Origin: Oxalobacteraceae bacterium UBA6018
Lineage (GTDB): Bacteria; Pseudomonadota; Gammaproteobacteria; Burkholderiales; Burkholderiaceae_D
Direction of reading: 5' to 3'
DNA: 64,000 nucleotides
Assembly (NCBI GenBank): GCA_002428015.1
Contig: DIZW01000100.1
Coordinates: forward strand, 52,727-116,726
The translations under genes were made by a program, and so were the position numbers. Shown here one piece after another: positions 1 to 10,069 of this stretch. Each line of letters opens with the position of its first letter. The stretch's first letter is position 1. Under the pieces are notes generated by a model. The model searched no databases, was not told the origin of the DNA, and was given only the letters and a program-made list of their open reading frames with translations.

Positions 1-67
1 ATGACTGTGGGCACCAAGCCTAGTCCCAGGGGAGAATTCGAAGCCATGTTCGTCCTTTCGGGTTAAA

Positions 68-102
68 GTTGAATCAAAGAGTTGAATCAAAGAGTTGATT
101 CA
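68..102. repeat. 13-bp tandem repeat upstream of the sigma factor gene
   Basis: GTTGAATCAAAGA occurs at 68-80 and again at 81-93, followed by a partial, diverged third copy (GTTGATTCA). It lies about 70 bases before the ECF-type promoter. It could be a regulator site or a replication-slippage product; the sequence alone does not decide. No gene is supported in 1-222. Confidence 0.7.
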
Positions 103-162
103 CTGGCCGCTTGACGCACGTGGCCGGCGCCGTGTGACGACAAAAAAAATAGATCGTTGGCG

Positions 163-189
163 TGTCACATACGGGCCGGGCCGGACGTC
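163..189 (+). promoter_or_regulatory. ECF41-type promoter of the sigma factor gene
   Basis: TGTCACA at 163-169 is followed after exactly 16 bases by CGTC at 186-189. This is the -35/-10 pair known for ECF41 sigma factors, which usually transcribe their own gene. The start codon at 223 lies about 33 bases beyond the -10, a sensible leader length. Autoregulation is inferred from motif, spacing and position. Confidence 0.65.
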
Positions 190-222
190 AAGCGTTACCA
201 GCACCACAACAGGAGATTCCCG

Positions 223-915
223 ATGCCAGCGACCAACGACACCGACGGCGCCTTATTCCAGCAGCTGCGCCCGCGCCTGAAAGCGATCAGCAGCCGCATC
301 CTCGGCAGCGAAGCTGAGGCGGAGGACATCGTGCAGGATTGCTATCTCAAATGGCGGGCCACCGACCAGGCCGCGCTGGCGACGCCGGCGGCCTGGCTCA
401 CAACCGTCGTGCGGCACCAGTCGATCGACCGCCTGCGCAAACGCGCGCGGGATGCGGCCGCGGCGCGCACCGCCACGGAACTGATGCCCGAGATGCCGCC
501 CGCGCCGCCGGAAGACGTCTTGCTGAGGCGCGCCGAACTGGGCGAGGCGCTGGCCCGCTTGCTAGCGTGCCTGTCGCCGTCCGAGCGCCTGGCGCTGGTA
601 ATGCATGAGGTATTCGAATGCGAGCATGCCGACATCGCGGCGGCGCTCGGCACCAAGACCGTCAATACGCGCCAATACCTGGCGCGCGCGCGCCGGCGGC
701 TGCTTGAAAACAGGGCCGAGGCACCGGCAAGCGAAAAACTCTGCCGCGAATTGATACGCCGCTTCCAGGCCGCGATCAATGGCATGGACCTGCCGGCGAT
801 GGTGACCCTGCTCGGCGAGGAGCAACCGGTGTCGGTGCGTGTCGCCCCGCAATTGCGGATCGACGCAGGCGCCTGTGCCAATGATGCGTCCTACCGGCAC
901 CTGCTGGCGGCCTAG
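223..915 (+). CDS. ECF sigma factor, ECF41-like, with shortened SnoaL-like tail
   Basis: A 230-residue sigma-70 family protein that would direct RNA polymerase to a small regulon. The sigma-2 region spans about residues 10-85 (EAEDIVQDCYLKW, WLTTVVRHQSIDRLRKR). A Pro-rich linker follows (MPEMPPAPPED). The sigma-4 helix-turn-helix is at about 105-165 (LSPSERLALVMHEVFECEHADIA, then an RQYLARARRRL helix). The C-terminus starts like the SnoaL-like domain of ECF41 proteins (LIRRFQAAINGMDLPAMVTLLGEE) but stops after about 60 residues, without the DGGGR-type motif expected in a full domain of 100 or more. The start at 223 follows AGGAG with 7-base spacing; an upstream ATG at 157 would lie before the promoter. 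The oxidoreductase/epimerase partner gene usual for ECF41 is not downstream. Confidence 0.85.
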   Translation: MPATNDTDGALFQQLRPRLKAISSRILGSEAEAEDIVQDCYLKWRATDQAALATPAAWLTTVVRHQSIDRLRKRARDAAAARTATELMPEMPPAPPEDVLLRRAELGEALARLLACLSPSERLALVMHEVFECEHADIAAALGTKTVNTRQYLARARRRLLENRAEAPASEKLCRELIRRFQAAINGMDLPAMVTLLGEEQPVSVRVAPQLRIDAGACANDASYRHLLAA

Positions 916-1014
916 AAGATTGTTACGGCTCAAAAAAGCGATGAATTGATTACTTATTAACTCATCCGGGATACGGCGGAGACGACGCGCCGAGTCCCGG
1001 ATCACGCCCGCGCT

Positions 1015-1203
1015 TCAAGCCGACGTATTGATCACGGTGCCCACGGTGCCGGAAGTGGCTTTAGGCGGCTCCGCCGGCGCGGGCGATGTTGCTTTGCTGC
1101 CATCGTTGTCGCCGTCGCTATCGGTACCAACCTGCTTGACTGGCTGCGAAACCGGTGGTGGCGTATAAGTTGTCGATGTGGCACTGCCAATTGCTGATGT
1201 CAT
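1015..1203 (-). CDS. small Pro/Thr/Ser-rich hypothetical protein
   Basis: A 62-residue product beginning MTSAIGSATSTTYTPPP. It is rich in Pro, Thr, Ser, Ala and Asp, with no membrane segment or Cys, so probably disordered. The start at 1203 is preferred over an upstream in-frame ATG at 1233 because GGAGAAG lies 6 bases before it. It is transcribed leftward behind the SulP gene, 112 bases away. Function unknown; coding status rests on the ribosome site and codon pattern. Confidence 0.5.
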   Translation of the reverse strand: MTSAIGSATSTTYTPPPVSQPVKQVGTDSDGDNDGSKATSPAPAEPPKATSGTVGTVINTSA

Positions 1204-1315
1204 TGTCTTCTCCGAGTAGGCGGATGTCCGCAACCTCTATAACGGCACAATAGCGCGAAAGCTTGAGCGGAAAATGATGCGGCCGACAGGAAGACCGTCC
1301 ATGCCGGGCCCGTCG

Positions 1316-2971
1316 TCAGCGCGACTGCGCCAGCCTGACCGCATCATCGACGCTGAGATCGCCCAGGGCTTCCTGCGCCAGGCCCGGTATCGCGGCCCGG
1401 GAAAGCAGCTGCAACACAGGCGTCTTCAGGCGGGCGAACAGCACCTGTTTATTCTCGGCCAACAGCGCGGTACAGAATCCGCTGATGGCCTCGACGCTGG
1501 AGCTGTCCAGGTCGGGCGACTCCTCGAGACTGAGAATGACGGTGTGCACGTCGAGGCCCGCGGCTTTGACGTAACGCCGGGCCTGGGCCAGAATCCGGTC
1601 GGCGTTGGCAAAAAACAGCCAGGTTTCCGGGCGCAAGATCAGGATACCGTGGATCTCCTGGGCTTCCGGATGGGCCACCTTGCTGACGAAGTCGTGGCTG
1701 TGCCCGAGCCGCCCAAGGATGCTCACGGTCGACTCCGACAATCGCCGCAACAGCATCAACAGGCTCACCGCCACCGCGGCCAGCAGCCCGTCCAGCACGC
1801 CGAAACTCAACACCGCGACGACCGAGGCGACAATCACCAGCCTGTCGCGGTGCAGCGTGAACGCGGGGCGGAACGCCGCCGGGCGCAAGGTGTGACTGAC
1901 CGCGTGGATCACGATGGCGGCCAGGACCGGCTCCGGCGTCAGGGCGATGGCCGGCAGCATCGTCAGTACAATGATGAAGAGCGCGATCGCCGCGCACCAG
2001 CCCGCCCAGCGCGACAGCGCGCCCGCGGCTTCGTTGGCCGACGTCGCAGAATACCCGGCCCCGGCCGGCATGCCATGAAACAGGCCGGACAGCAGATTGC
2101 CAACGCCGATGGCCAGCAGGTCCCGGTTCGACGCGACCGGATCGCCGTGCTTCATCGCGAAGCTGCGGATCGAGCTATAGGACTCGGCGTACAGGATCAT
2201 GACCATCGCCAGGCTCAATTCCCCCACACGCAGCCACTGCGCGTACGCCAGCACCGGCAGGGTGGGCTCGGCAAGACGCAGGTCGATGGTTCCCACCAGG
2301 CCGATGCCGTAGTGCGGCAAATCGAGCCACTTGCCGGCGCCCACACCCAGCGCGATGACCAGCAGCCCTCCCGGCAAACGGGGAAAGTACGCCAACAGGA
2401 ACAGCAGGGCCAGCGCGCCGACGGCGACGCCGACGGATGCCCAATTCCATGACGCACCATGGGTACACAATTCGATGACGAAACGGGCCATGTCGCCATG
2501 TTGGGGATGTACCCCGACAATGTTGGCGACCTGCTTGAGGATGATGACGATGGACAGGCCAAACGCGAAGCCCCGCAGCACCGGCCGGGCGATGAAATCG
2601 GAAATGCTGCCTATCTTGGACATCCCGGCGAGGATAAAAAACAGGCCGGTGAGGATCACCATGGCGATGGCGATCGTCAGCCTGAGCGCGTTGTCGCCGC
2701 CCCCCATCGCGGCCGACGCCGCCGCCAGCACGGCGGCCGATGACGATGTCGCCGAGACGATCGCAAACCGGCTGGTACCGACCAGGCCGTAGCTGATCAA
2801 GCCACAAAACAAGGCGATGACGCCGGCCTGGGGCGGCAGATTGGCGATGCTGGAATAGGCGACCGCTTCCGGCAGCAGCAAGCCCGCCAGCGACAGGCCG
2901 GCGATCAGGTCGGCCGCGGGCGGGATGGCTTTCGTGGGCGGCGCAGCGGTTCCAGGGTCATCGACTTTCAT
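1316..2971 (-). CDS. SulP family anion transporter with STAS domain
   Basis: A 551-residue inner-membrane permease of the SulP (SLC26) family, which imports sulfate, bicarbonate or other anions. The N-terminal part (about 20-400) holds the sulfate-transporter membrane core of roughly ten or more helices (AGLSLAGLLLPEAVAYSSIA near the start, GMPAGAGYSATSANEAAGA in the middle). A cytoplasmic STAS domain (about 430-545) carries LEESPDLDSSSVEAI, the usual phosphorylatable/nucleotide-binding loop. It starts 4 bases after the stop of the channel-like gene upstream (2976-3719), so the two probably form one transcript. The substrate cannot be read from sequence. Confidence 0.9.
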   Translation of the reverse strand: MKVDDPGTAAPPTKAIPPAADLIAGLSLAGLLLPEAVAYSSIANLPPQAGVIALFCGLISYGLVGTSRFAIVSATSSSAAVLAAASAAMGGGDNALRLTIAIAMVILTGLFFILAGMSKIGSISDFIARPVLRGFAFGLSIVIILKQVANIVGVHPQHGDMARFVIELCTHGASWNWASVGVAVGALALLFLLAYFPRLPGGLLVIALGVGAGKWLDLPHYGIGLVGTIDLRLAEPTLPVLAYAQWLRVGELSLAMVMILYAESYSSIRSFAMKHGDPVASNRDLLAIGVGNLLSGLFHGMPAGAGYSATSANEAAGALSRWAGWCAAIALFIIVLTMLPAIALTPEPVLAAIVIHAVSHTLRPAAFRPAFTLHRDRLVIVASVVAVLSFGVLDGLLAAVAVSLLMLLRRLSESTVSILGRLGHSHDFVSKVAHPEAQEIHGILILRPETWLFFANADRILAQARRYVKAAGLDVHTVILSLEESPDLDSSSVEAISGFCTALLAENKQVLFARLKTPVLQLLSRAAIPGLAQEALGDLSVDDAVRLAQSR

Positions 2972-2975
2972 GGCG

Positions 2976-3719
2976 TCACGACAGGATATTGACGGCGCGC
3001 GCCGCCAGCAAGCCCACCGTCAATAAAGAGGCGCTTGATTCGACGATGAACAGCAGCTTGACGCGATGGCTCAAGGGCATGGTGTCCGTCGGCGAAAACG
3101 CCGTCGCGTTGGTGAAAGAAACGAAGAAGTAATCGACGAATCCCGGTGTCCAGTTCTCATACCCTGCGACCGTGCCCAGCGATTGTGGGAATTGAAAATC
3201 CGGGGGGTGGCGGTTTTTCTTCAAGCACCGCAGCGCCGGCCCTCCCTGGTCGATATTCCAGAACCACAAGGCGAACACGACCACGTTGGTGAACCAGATA
3301 TTGAGCGCGTCGATCAGCAGCGATTGCCCGGTTGCGCCCTTCGCGCCATACAGCAGCGCGTGCAGCACGCCGAACAGGGCCTCGAAATTAATGGCTGAAA
3401 TCAGGAAGGTCAAGAAAATCGCCGCGCGCCGGATAATTCGACGGTGCCGATGAACTTTTTCGAAATGGTCGTTGGTGGTCGCCTTGCGCATGCGGGTATT
3501 GGTCCAGGCGGTCGCCACCGACAGCGGAACAAGCAGGGCCAGTTCGATGCAGGAGGTGACCCAGGAAGGGATAATCGTCAGATCGTTAATCAGGAACCCA
3601 TTGAGTATGGCCGTGAGCAAGATAGCGCCGCGCGCCAGCCAAAAATCGAAAAAGTGCGTGCGCAAAGGCATTGAAGGTATCTGCATAGGCAAAAAACTGT
3701 CCGCTGTGTGCGAGCGCAT
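2976..3719 (-). CDS. integral membrane protein with ion-channel-like pore segment
   Basis: A 247-residue inner-membrane protein with about five or six hydrophobic helices. Near residues 195-230 there is a short re-entrant-looking stretch (DYFFVSFTNATAFSPTD) followed by the last helix (LFIVESSASLLTVGLL), resembling the pore-loop plus inner-helix arrangement of two-helix potassium channels. I do not recognise a named family with certainty. The start could instead be Met12. It is the first gene of a pair with the SulP transporter, suggesting a joint role in ion balance next to kdp. Confidence 0.75.
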   Translation of the reverse strand: MRSHTADSFLPMQIPSMPLRTHFFDFWLARGAILLTAILNGFLINDLTIIPSWVTSCIELALLVPLSVATAWTNTRMRKATTNDHFEKVHRHRRIIRRAAIFLTFLISAINFEALFGVLHALLYGAKGATGQSLLIDALNIWFTNVVVFALWFWNIDQGGPALRCLKKNRHPPDFQFPQSLGTVAGYENWTPGFVDYFFVSFTNATAFSPTDTMPLSHRVKLLFIVESSASLLTVGLLAARAVNILS

Positions 3720-3814
3720 GGGACCACCCGCGCGCTCAAATGATCGGCCGCTATCGCGCCCGAATGGTTTCAGTCACCAATAGCGCCTGGCTGGCGCCCT
3801 GATGTTTGACATAG

Positions 3815-3834
3815 TGTACACAGATGTACACAGA
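3815..3834. repeat. perfect 10-bp tandem repeat
   Basis: TGTACACAGA occurs twice head to tail at 3815-3824 and 3825-3834, each containing the palindrome TGTACA. It lies in the 184-base gap between kdpE and the channel-like gene, upstream of the latter. The one-helical-turn spacing fits a regulator bound to one DNA face, but no regulator is identified. Confidence 0.6.
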
Positions 3835-3903
3835 TCGTTCGCCAAAGCCAGGACTACGACCGGCTGTCGACGAGCGCACGATGCTCTGAAATGCGCATCC
3901 CGG

Positions 3904-4602
3904 TCACGGCGAGAGCAAGAGCCGGTAGCCAATTGCCGTTTCCGTGATCAGGTAACGCGGCTGCGCCGGATTGTCTTCCAGCTTGTGGCGCAAGTGGCCC
4001 ATGTAAATCCGTAGGTAATGCCCATCGTCGACATGGGCCGGTCCCCAAACCGCACGCAACAGCTGCGGATTGGTCGCCACCCGGCCCGCGTTGTTGACCA
4101 TCGCCGCCAGCAGCTTGAATTCGGTCGGCGTCAGGCGCACGTGCTGTCCTGCCTTGGTCACGCGCCGGTCGTTCAGGTTCACGACGACGTCGCCGAAACT
4201 GACCAGCCCCGAACGGTCCGCCACCGGCTGCCGATGACGCCGCAAAGTGGCGCGCACGCGCGCCAGCAGCTCCTCGACCCCAAACGGCTTGGCCAGATAG
4301 TCGTCCGCGCCGGCATCGAGCGCCCTCACCTTGTCGCTCTCGCCAGCCCGCGCCGACAGCACGATCACCGGCACGTTCGACCACTTGCGGATCTCGATGA
4401 TGAAGTCGACCCCGTCGCCGTCGGGCAAGCCGAGGTCGAGGATGATCATGTCCGGCGTGCGCGTCGCCGCGTCGATCAGGCCGCGCTGCATGGTCTCGGC
4501 CTCGTGGATATGCCACCCGACTTCTTCGAGCGCGTTGCGCACGAATCGGCGGATCTGCGGTTCGTCCTCGACCAGCAAGGCGCTCGATGCCACTTCATTC
4601 AT
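3904..4602 (-). CDS. kdpE: KdpE response regulator
   Basis: A 232-residue OmpR-family response regulator that activates the kdp operon when phosphorylated by KdpD. The receiver domain (about 8-120) has the acidic pair in LLVEDEPQ, the phosphoacceptor Asp in MIILDLGLPDGDG and the Lys in DYLAKPFG. The winged-helix DNA-binding domain (about 135-228) has LTPTEFKLLAAM and ends with ETAIGYRLL. It overlaps the end of kdpD by 8 bases and has GGGAG 7 bases before its ATG, so translation is coupled. Confidence 0.97.
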   Translation of the reverse strand: MNEVASSALLVEDEPQIRRFVRNALEEVGWHIHEAETMQRGLIDAATRTPDMIILDLGLPDGDGVDFIIEIRKWSNVPVIVLSARAGESDKVRALDAGADDYLAKPFGVEELLARVRATLRRHRQPVADRSGLVSFGDVVVNLNDRRVTKAGQHVRLTPTEFKLLAAMVNNAGRVATNPQLLRAVWGPAHVDDGHYLRIYMGHLRHKLEDNPAQPRYLITETAIGYRLLLSP

Positions 4603-7339
4603 TGGACTCTCCCGTGCGTTCCGGCTCCACTTCCGGCGCCGGCGGCGGCGTGCCGAGCGGCAGCGAGAACGTCAGCCCGGCACCGCCCTCGGGCGACGGG
4701 CACGCTGCGATCTTGCCGCCGTGGGCTTCGATGATCGCCCGGCAAATCGCCAGGCCCAGGCCCACGCCGGGTTTGTTCGACTCGCGCTCGCCGCGCGTGA
4801 ACTTCTCGAACACGGCTTCCTCCCTGCCCTGCGGCAGGCCAGGGCCATTGTCGTACACCGTCACGTTCATGAACGCGCCATGCGGACAGGCCGTGATGCC
4901 GATACGGGAACCGGCCGGCGTGTACTTCGCCGCGTTTTCGAGCAGATTGCACAGGACCCGTTCGATCAGCAAGGCATCCAGGCGCACCAGGGGCAGGTCC
5001 GGCGCCAGATCGGTACTGACCTCGTGGTCCTTGAGCAGCGCCGCGCTCACGCGCAGGGCACCGCCGACGACTTCCTCCAGCGCGTGCCATTGCCGGTTCA
5101 GCTTCACCTCCCCGCTCTGGATGCGCGCCATGTCGAGCAAGTTGGACACCAGCGCGCTCATGCGCAAGGATTCGTCGTGCAGCGCCGATGCCATCGCCAA
5201 CTGCCCCGGGGCCAGCGCCGGCTTGGAGCGGACCAGCGATTCGGAGATGCCCACCAGCGAGGTCAGCGGCGTGCGCAAGTCGTGCGACAGGGCCGCCAGC
5301 AGCGAGTTGCGCAGGCGCTCGGACTCCATGTTGACCAGGGCATTCTGGGCCACCTCGATATAGTGCACGCGTTCGAGCGCGATCGCGGCCAGGGCGGCGA
5401 AGGTGTCGAGCTGCTGCCTTTGCTCCGGAATCAATATCCAGCGCCGCTGGTCCGGCACGATCGCCAGCACGCCGCGGGTGCGCATCGGCGCCACCAGCGG
5501 CAGATAGAACATCGGGCTCGACGGCAAGGTATCCGTGCCCAGGCCGGCGCACTCGGCATGGTCGAAGGCCCACTGCGCGATTCCGAGATCGATCGCCTTT
5601 GCCCCTTGCGGCATGTCGTCGGCCGCGGGCTCCGGCAAGCGCAGCCGCCCTTCGTCGTCCGGCACCAAGAGCGTGGCGCGCGCGCGGAAGGCGCGCTGCA
5701 CGAACAGGCGCGTCGTTTCAAAGATCTGCTCGGTCATCAAGACCCCGGACAATTCGCGCGCGAATTCATACAGCGCGCGCCAGCGGCCTTCGCGGTGGGA
5801 AGCCACGCGCGCCTGGAAGCGCAGGTCCGACGTCAGGTGGCCGGTGATCAGCCCGACGATCAGCATCACGGCGAAGGTGACGAGGTACTGCAAATCGGCG
5901 ACCGCGAAGGTGAAGCGGGGTGGCACGAAGAAGAAATCGAAGCAGGCCACGCTCACGCAGGTGGCCAGCACCGACGGCCCGCGCCCGAAGCGCACGGCGA
6001 CCAGCACCACCACCAGCAGGAACAGCATGGCGATGTTGGCCAGGTCGAGGTAGGCCAGCAGCGGGGTCGCCACCAGGGCGGTGGCGAGGCTGGCCGTGGC
6101 CGCCGCCGCATAGGGCAGCACCCTGCGCTTACCCAGCCCTTCCGGCAGCTCGCCGTCCGCGTCTGCGCTGCGCGCCGGCCTGGGCGGGTTCGCCGCGTTC
6201 CCCGGGGCGGAGACTTCGAGCAGGTCGATGTCGGCGGCGAAGCGCGCGATGCGCCGGATATGCGAGCTGCGCCATGGCCAGCTCCTGTGCTCGCGTCCGA
6301 CGGCGATCTTCGACAGGTTGTGGCTGCGCGCGTACTCGACCAGGGTGAGCGCGATGTCGCTGCCGGTCAACACCGCCGTGGTCGCGCCCAGGTCCTGGGC
6401 CAGCTTCAGCGTCGTGAGTATCTGGTCGCGCTGGGCCGGCGGCAGGTGGCGCAGCGAGGGCGTCTCGACATACACCGCATGCCAGGGCGCGCCGAGCTGG
6501 CCGGCCAGGCGCGCGGCGCTGCGCACGATATGCTCGCAGCCGGGGCGCGGGCCGATGCAGGCAAGGACGGCGGCGCCGGTCTTCCAGATGTCGCCGATCG
6601 ACTTCTCCACGCGGTAGGCGCGCACGTCGTCCTCCACCCGGTCGGCGGTGCGGCGCAAGGCCAGCTCGCGCAGGGCGATCAGGTTCCCCTTGCGGAAGAA
6701 ATTCTGCGACGCGCGTTCAGCCTGCTGTTCCTTGTAGACCTTGCCGGCCTTGAGCCGGGCCAGCAGTTCGTCCGCCGGCAGGTCGACCAGGACCACTTCG
6801 GCGGCGTCGTCGAACACGGTGTCGGGCACGGTCTCGCCGACCCGGATGCCGGTGATGCCGCCCACCACGTCGTTCAAGCTTTCCAGGTGCTGGACGTTGA
6901 CGGTGGTCAGCACGTCGATGCCGGCGTCCAGCAACTCTTCCACATCCTGCCAGCGTTTCGGATGGCGCGCCCCCGGCGCGTTGGTGTGCGCCAGTTCGTC
7001 GATCAAGATGACGGGGGGATGGCGCGCGAGCGCCGCGTCGATATCGAATTCCGGGATCGTCTTGCCGCGGTACGCGATCAGCTTGGGCGGCAACACGTCC
7101 AGGCCGCCGAGCATGGCCGCCGTCTCGCTGCGGCCATGGGTTTCAACGACGCCGACCAGCACCTGCTGGCCGGCCGCCTGGAGCATGCGCGCCGCGCCCA
7201 GCATGGCGTAGGTCTTGCCGACGCCGGCCGAGGCGCCGAAGTAGATGCGCAGCCTGCCGCGCGCCGCCTTGCGCTCCTGGGCTCGGACCTGGGCCAGCAG
7301 CAGGTCGGGGTCGGGACGTTGGCTCTCTGAGGGTGGCAT
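4595..7339 (-). CDS. kdpD: KdpD sensor histidine kinase
   Basis: A 914-residue inner-membrane kinase/phosphatase that senses low potassium or osmotic stress and controls KdpE. In order it holds the KdpD N-terminal domain with Walker A (GASAGVGKTYAML, about 31-43) and Walker B (VILIDELAHTNAPG, about 110-123), a universal-stress-protein-like domain (about 250-370), four membrane helices (about 400-500), a GAF-like region (about 525-650), a HisKA helix with the phosphorylated His in AALSHDLRTPL (about 680) and an ATPase domain with NLLENAAKY and VGLGLAICRAI. Length and architecture are those of the E. coli protein. It starts 17 bases after kdpC. Confidence 0.97.
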   Translation of the reverse strand: MPPSESQRPDPDLLLAQVRAQERKAARGRLRIYFGASAGVGKTYAMLGAARMLQAAGQQVLVGVVETHGRSETAAMLGGLDVLPPKLIAYRGKTIPEFDIDAALARHPPVILIDELAHTNAPGARHPKRWQDVEELLDAGIDVLTTVNVQHLESLNDVVGGITGIRVGETVPDTVFDDAAEVVLVDLPADELLARLKAGKVYKEQQAERASQNFFRKGNLIALRELALRRTADRVEDDVRAYRVEKSIGDIWKTGAAVLACIGPRPGCEHIVRSAARLAGQLGAPWHAVYVETPSLRHLPPAQRDQILTTLKLAQDLGATTAVLTGSDIALTLVEYARSHNLSKIAVGREHRSWPWRSSHIRRIARFAADIDLLEVSAPGNAANPPRPARSADADGELPEGLGKRRVLPYAAAATASLATALVATPLLAYLDLANIAMLFLLVVVLVAVRFGRGPSVLATCVSVACFDFFFVPPRFTFAVADLQYLVTFAVMLIVGLITGHLTSDLRFQARVASHREGRWRALYEFARELSGVLMTEQIFETTRLFVQRAFRARATLLVPDDEGRLRLPEPAADDMPQGAKAIDLGIAQWAFDHAECAGLGTDTLPSSPMFYLPLVAPMRTRGVLAIVPDQRRWILIPEQRQQLDTFAALAAIALERVHYIEVAQNALVNMESERLRNSLLAALSHDLRTPLTSLVGISESLVRSKPALAPGQLAMASALHDESLRMSALVSNLLDMARIQSGEVKLNRQWHALEEVVGGALRVSAALLKDHEVSTDLAPDLPLVRLDALLIERVLCNLLENAAKYTPAGSRIGITACPHGAFMNVTVYDNGPGLPQGREEAVFEKFTRGERESNKPGVGLGLAICRAIIEAHGGKIAACPSPEGGAGLTFSLPLGTPPPAPEVEPERTGESNE

Positions 7340-7356
7340 GGGGGGCCTTCGCGACC

Positions 7357-7941
7357 TTAGCGCCCTGGTGCCGCTTGCGCGTCCAGGGCCAGGTTCAATG
7401 CCAGCACATTGACACGCGGCTCGCCGAAGAAACCGGCATATTGCGAGAGCCTTTGCTGCGCCACCAGGGCGCGCACCGTGCCGGCGTCGAGCCTGCGTGC
7501 GGCGGCCACGCGGTTGACCTGGTACATGGCCGCGGCAACGCTGATCTCGGGGTCGAGCCCGCTGGCCGAGCTGGTCACCAGGTCGACCGGGATCGGGCTG
7601 GCGTTAGCGGGATCGAGCGCCTGCAAGGCGGCGATCCTGCCCTTGACGGCGTCAAGCAGGGCCGGGTTGGCCGGCCCCAGGTTGGACCCGCCGGAACCCG
7701 CGCCATTGTTCGGCATGGGGGTGGTGGCCGACGGCCGGCCCCAGAAATAGCGCGGCGACGTGAAGGCCTGGCCGATCAGGCTGGAGCCGACCGGCCGGCC
7801 ATCGCGCGCGACGAGGCTGCCGCCCGCCTGCGCCGGGAAGATAGCCTGGGCGACACCGGTCACGACCAGCGGATAGGCGACCCCGGTGACGACCGTCAGT
7901 GCGGCGAATAGCACCACGGCGGGACGGAAAATGGATGACAT
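7357..7941 (-). CDS. kdpC: KdpC subunit of K+-transporting ATPase
   Basis: A 194-residue periplasmic subunit anchored by one N-terminal helix (about 8-32), stabilising KdpA-KdpB and increasing ATP affinity. Family signatures include GSSLIGQAFTSPRYFWGRPSA (part of the conserved block at about 52-72), DLVTSSASGLDPEIS and the C-terminal VNVLALNLALD. AAGGAG lies 6 bases before the start. It lies 14 bases after kdpB in the kdpFABCDE operon. Confidence 0.97.
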   Translation of the reverse strand: MSSIFRPAVVLFAALTVVTGVAYPLVVTGVAQAIFPAQAGGSLVARDGRPVGSSLIGQAFTSPRYFWGRPSATTPMPNNGAGSGGSNLGPANPALLDAVKGRIAALQALDPANASPIPVDLVTSSASGLDPEISVAAAMYQVNRVAAARRLDAGTVRALVAQQRLSQYAGFFGEPRVNVLALNLALDAQAAPGR

Positions 7942-7955
7942 GGTGGCTCCTTGAA

Positions 7956-10049
<2,094 letters not shown>

Positions 10050-10069
10050 GGCGATACTCCGTGTCGGTT

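Noticed and set aside
1..66. Open frame ending at 66, possibly the 3' end of a gene entering from the left
   Set aside because: Only 21 codons are visible and no family feature can be read, so it cannot be called.
1274..2452. Long plus-strand frame opposite SulP, and similar long frames opposite kdpB/kdpA/kdpD, GH74, GH27 and the first receptor gene
   Set aside because: High-GC mirror frames: Arg/Gln/His-rich, no ribosome site, no recognised domains, and the opposite strand carries clear families.
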